Source: Eubacterium saphenum ATCC 49989
GTDB lineage: Bacteria; Bacillota; Clostridia; Peptostreptococcales; Anaerovoracaceae
Length of the DNA stretch: 64,000 nt
Assembly (NCBI GenBank): GCA_000161975.1
Contig: GG688422.1
Span: 124,001 to 188,000 of the forward strand
Direction: 5' to 3'
A program made the translations under genes and the position numbers. The first letter of the stretch is position 1; the number at the start of each line of letters is the position of its first letter. Below the pieces are notes generated by a model, which saw only the letters and a list, made by a program, of their open reading frames with translations, was not told the DNA's origin and did no database searches. Below, piece after piece: positions 62,311 to 64,000 of this stretch.

Positions 62311-63123
62311 TTGGAAACGTTGCAGCAAATCGCAAAGAACGTGCGAGTAGGAATTATTAAATCCACTACGGTGGCAGGTAGCGGACATCCCGGCGGTTCG
62401 CTTTCCGCAGCGGATATTTTAACAGCACTTTATTTTAAAGAATTAAATGTTGATCCTAAAAAACCGTATGATGAAGATAGAGACAGATTTGTGCTTTCGA
62501 AGGGACATTCTGCACCTGCGCTATATTCAGTGCTTGCTGAAAAAGGGTATTTCGGGAGAGAAGATCTTTTGACGCTGAGGAAGATCGGCAGCGATTTTCA
62601 AGGGCATCCTGATATGCACAGAGTAAAGGGAGTCGATATGACAACCGGGTCATTAGGTCAGGGAATATCTGCAGCGATCGGTATGGCACTGGGTAAGAGA
62701 TTGGACAAAAGCAAAGCCCGAATCTATGCTCTGCTTGGAGATGGTGAAATTCAAGAGGGGATAGTTTGGGAAGCCTTCATGTCTGCAGCCCACTATAAGC
62801 TTGATAATCTTTGCGTCATAATCGATCATAACGGCCTTCAGATTGACGGTAAAAACAGCGAAGTGATGAATATAATGCCTTTAGATGATAAACTCGAGGC
62901 ATTTGGCTTTAATGTAATCAATATAAATGGACATAGTTTTGACGACATACTTTCCGCTTTTGAAAAGGCTAGAGGATGTAAGGGACGTCCCAGCGCAATT
63001 ATAGCGAATACCGTGAAGGGAAAAGGTGTGTCGTTCATGGAAAATGAGGTGTCTTGGCATGGGAAGTCATGCAACGCAGAGGAAGAAAAGATAGCTTTGG
63101 CTGAAATTGGAGGAAGTTGGTAG
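62311..63123 (+). CDS. Transketolase, N-terminal (thiamine-binding) subunit
   Basis: A 270-residue half-transketolase that binds thiamine diphosphate pyrophosphate and Mg2+. It contains SGHPGGSLSAADIL, LSKGHSAPALYS, TGSLGQGISAAIGMALG and the GDGEIQEGIVWEA metal motif. The start is TTG 62311 with AGGAGG four bases upstream; TTG 62287 is in frame but has no site. The C-terminal half is the next gene. Split enzymes of this kind are common in Clostridia and archaea and serve the pentose phosphate pathway. Confidence 0.92.
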   Translation: METLQQIAKNVRVGIIKSTTVAGSGHPGGSLSAADILTALYFKELNVDPKKPYDEDRDRFVLSKGHSAPALYSVLAEKGYFGREDLLTLRKIGSDFQGHPDMHRVKGVDMTTGSLGQGISAAIGMALGKRLDKSKARIYALLGDGEIQEGIVWEAFMSAAHYKLDNLCVIIDHNGLQIDGKNSEVMNIMPLDDKLEAFGFNVININGHSFDDILSAFEKARGCKGRPSAIIANTVKGKGVSFMENEVSWHGKSCNAEEEKIALAEIGGSW

Positions 63124-63125
63124 AT

Positions 63126-64000
63126 ATGGATATGATAGCTACAAGGGAGGCTTATGGTAAAAAGCTCGTAGAAATAGGGAAAAACAACGATAAACTGGTA
63201 GTTATGGATGCAGATCTTTCAGGCTCTACAAAGACTTCATTGTTTGCAAAGGAATTTCCGGACAGATTCTTTAATATGGGAATTGCAGAGCAAAACATGT
63301 ATGGAGCTGCCGCAGGTCTTGCTGCAGTAGGAAAGGTCGTTTGTGCAAGTACGTTTGCCATGTTTGCTACAGGAAGAGCCTTTGAGGTCATAAGAAATTC
63401 TATAGGCGCTTCCAATCTCAATGTTAAAGTTTGTGCTACACATTCCGGAATAACTGTGGGCGAAGACGGTGCAAGCCACCAAACGTTTGAAGACATAGCA
63501 CTTATGCGGACCATACCTACGATGAGGGTAATTTGCCCGGGTGATGCTATATCTGCAGGAAAATTGGTACAAAATGCAATAGATTTGGAAGGTCCTGTCT
63601 ATGTGAGGCTTGGAAGATCTAAGATTCCTGTAATATATGGCGATGAAGATACATTTGAAATCGGAAAGGCTAAGGTCTTAAAAAAAGGCAAAGATATTAC
63701 TTTCATAGCTACAGGCATAATGGTAAATGAAATGCTTAAAGCGGATGAAGAACTTGAAAAGCTGGGTGTAAGTTGTACTCTCATAGACATGCACACTATA
63801 AAGCCACTTGATATAGATACAATTTTAAATGAATCCGAGAATACAAAAGGGATAGTTACCTGTGAAGAACATTCGATAATAGGCGGTCTGTTTTCTGCAG
63901 TTTCAGAAAGTTTAGCTCCATATGGCAATAAAAAAATAAGGGCAGTTGCTCAAATGGATACCTACGGCGAATCAGGAAAGCCTGATCTGCTTAGAGAAAA
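63126..64000 (+). CDS. Transketolase, C-terminal subunit (partial, runs off window)
   Basis: Open frame from ATG 63126 to the right edge, 291 codons with no stop. It has MDADLSGSTKT, NMGIAEQNM (catalytic Glu of the pyrimidine domain), ATHSGITVGEDGASHQ and VYVRLGRSKIP, then the start of the transketolase C domain. It pairs with the preceding N-terminal subunit, two bases away, and makes the other half of the active site. ATG 63132 is an alternative start. Full family length is about 305-315 residues, so little is missing. Confidence 0.93.
   Translation, partial: MDMIATREAYGKKLVEIGKNNDKLVVMDADLSGSTKTSLFAKEFPDRFFNMGIAEQNMYGAAAGLAAVGKVVCASTFAMFATGRAFEVIRNSIGASNLNVKVCATHSGITVGEDGASHQTFEDIALMRTIPTMRVICPGDAISAGKLVQNAIDLEGPVYVRLGRSKIPVIYGDEDTFEIGKAKVLKKGKDITFIATGIMVNEMLKADEELEKLGVSCTLIDMHTIKPLDIDTILNESENTKGIVTCEEHSIIGGLFSAVSESLAPYGNKKIRAVAQMDTYGESGKPDLLRE

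Noticed and set aside
63126..64000. Reading the last gene as part of 1-deoxy-xylulose-5-phosphate synthase
   Set aside because: The protein is split in two genes, and the N half has transketolase motifs and length; Dxs is a single long chain.

Overview
The window reads as chromosome of a low-GC, anaerobic, Gram-positive-type bacterium (class Clostridia). The gene content supports this: WhiA, RNase Y, MreBCD, AddB, split transketolase, FeoAB with a FeoB-associated Cys-rich protein, CIRCE-controlled groESL, and an aminobutyrate-type 4-hydroxybutyrate fermentation cluster. Consensus sigma-A promoters (TTGACA-17-TATAAT) and strong GGAGG ribosome sites are frequent. I cannot fix genus or species. 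No phage, insertion sequence or CRISPR array is visible, and most of the window is dense housekeeping DNA.

Layout. 0-6.7 kb: end of a flippase-like membrane protein, phosphatidylserine synthase and decarboxylase, murB, a PHP hydrolase, rapZ, a small heavy-metal domain protein, whiA, and an IspD-type cytidylyltransferase. 6.7-6.9 kb: tRNA-Leu(UAA) and initiator tRNA-Met. 7.0-11.9 kb: NifU-like scaffold, then 4-hydroxybutyryl-CoA dehydratase, a small Cys-rich protein, 4-hydroxybutyrate CoA-transferase and 4-hydroxybutyrate dehydrogenase. 12.3-26.9 kb, all rightward: yacL-type PIN/TRAM, ispF, proS, secA, an M24 peptidase, efp, mltG, an O-methyltransferase, a U32 peptidase-family protein, a CNNM/CorC-type protein and alaS. 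26.9-29.3 kb, leftward: alanine racemase, a decayed ABC transporter and its AbrB-type regulator. 29.5-32.3 kb: a membrane-anchored Ntn amidase and a leftward glutamate decarboxylase. 32.6-35.8 kb: ferrous iron uptake (two feoA, feoB, Cys-rich protein). 35.8-45.4 kb: nrdR, cmk, a DUF1015 protein, radC, a divergent mreB, mreC, mreD, PBP2, and rodA pointing the other way. 45.7-49.6 kb: RNase Y, cysteine desulfurase and thiI. 50-54.6 kb: greA, lysS, rpsT and topA. 54.7-57.5 kb: a small membrane protein and groESL. 57.8-64 kb: addB, tRNA-Leu(GAG), rplU, rpmA, and the two transketolase halves, the second running off the window.

How the genes work together. The abf genes convert succinate semialdehyde to 4-hydroxybutyrate, its CoA ester, and crotonyl-CoA. 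A glutamate decarboxylase 19 kb away could supply GABA, so a glutamate to butyrate route is plausible, but no GABA aminotransferase lies in the window. murB, mltG, alr, mreBCD, PBP2 and rodA form a scattered set for wall building and rod shape. Cysteine desulfurase with ThiI makes 4-thiouridine in tRNA.

The most unusual points are: (1) an addB without a neighbouring addA, lacking an N-terminal Walker A and carrying two five-unit tandem amino-acid repeat arrays; (2) an L27 gene without the Firmicute N-terminal extension and no prp gene beside it, next to an L21 with a HeH/SAP-like tail; (3) an HMA gene where yvcK normally sits between rapZ and whiA; (4) an uncharacterised CGGC protein inside the 4-hydroxybutyrate cluster; (5) an ABC transporter broken by two separate internal deletions; and (6) a strongly divergent MreB.
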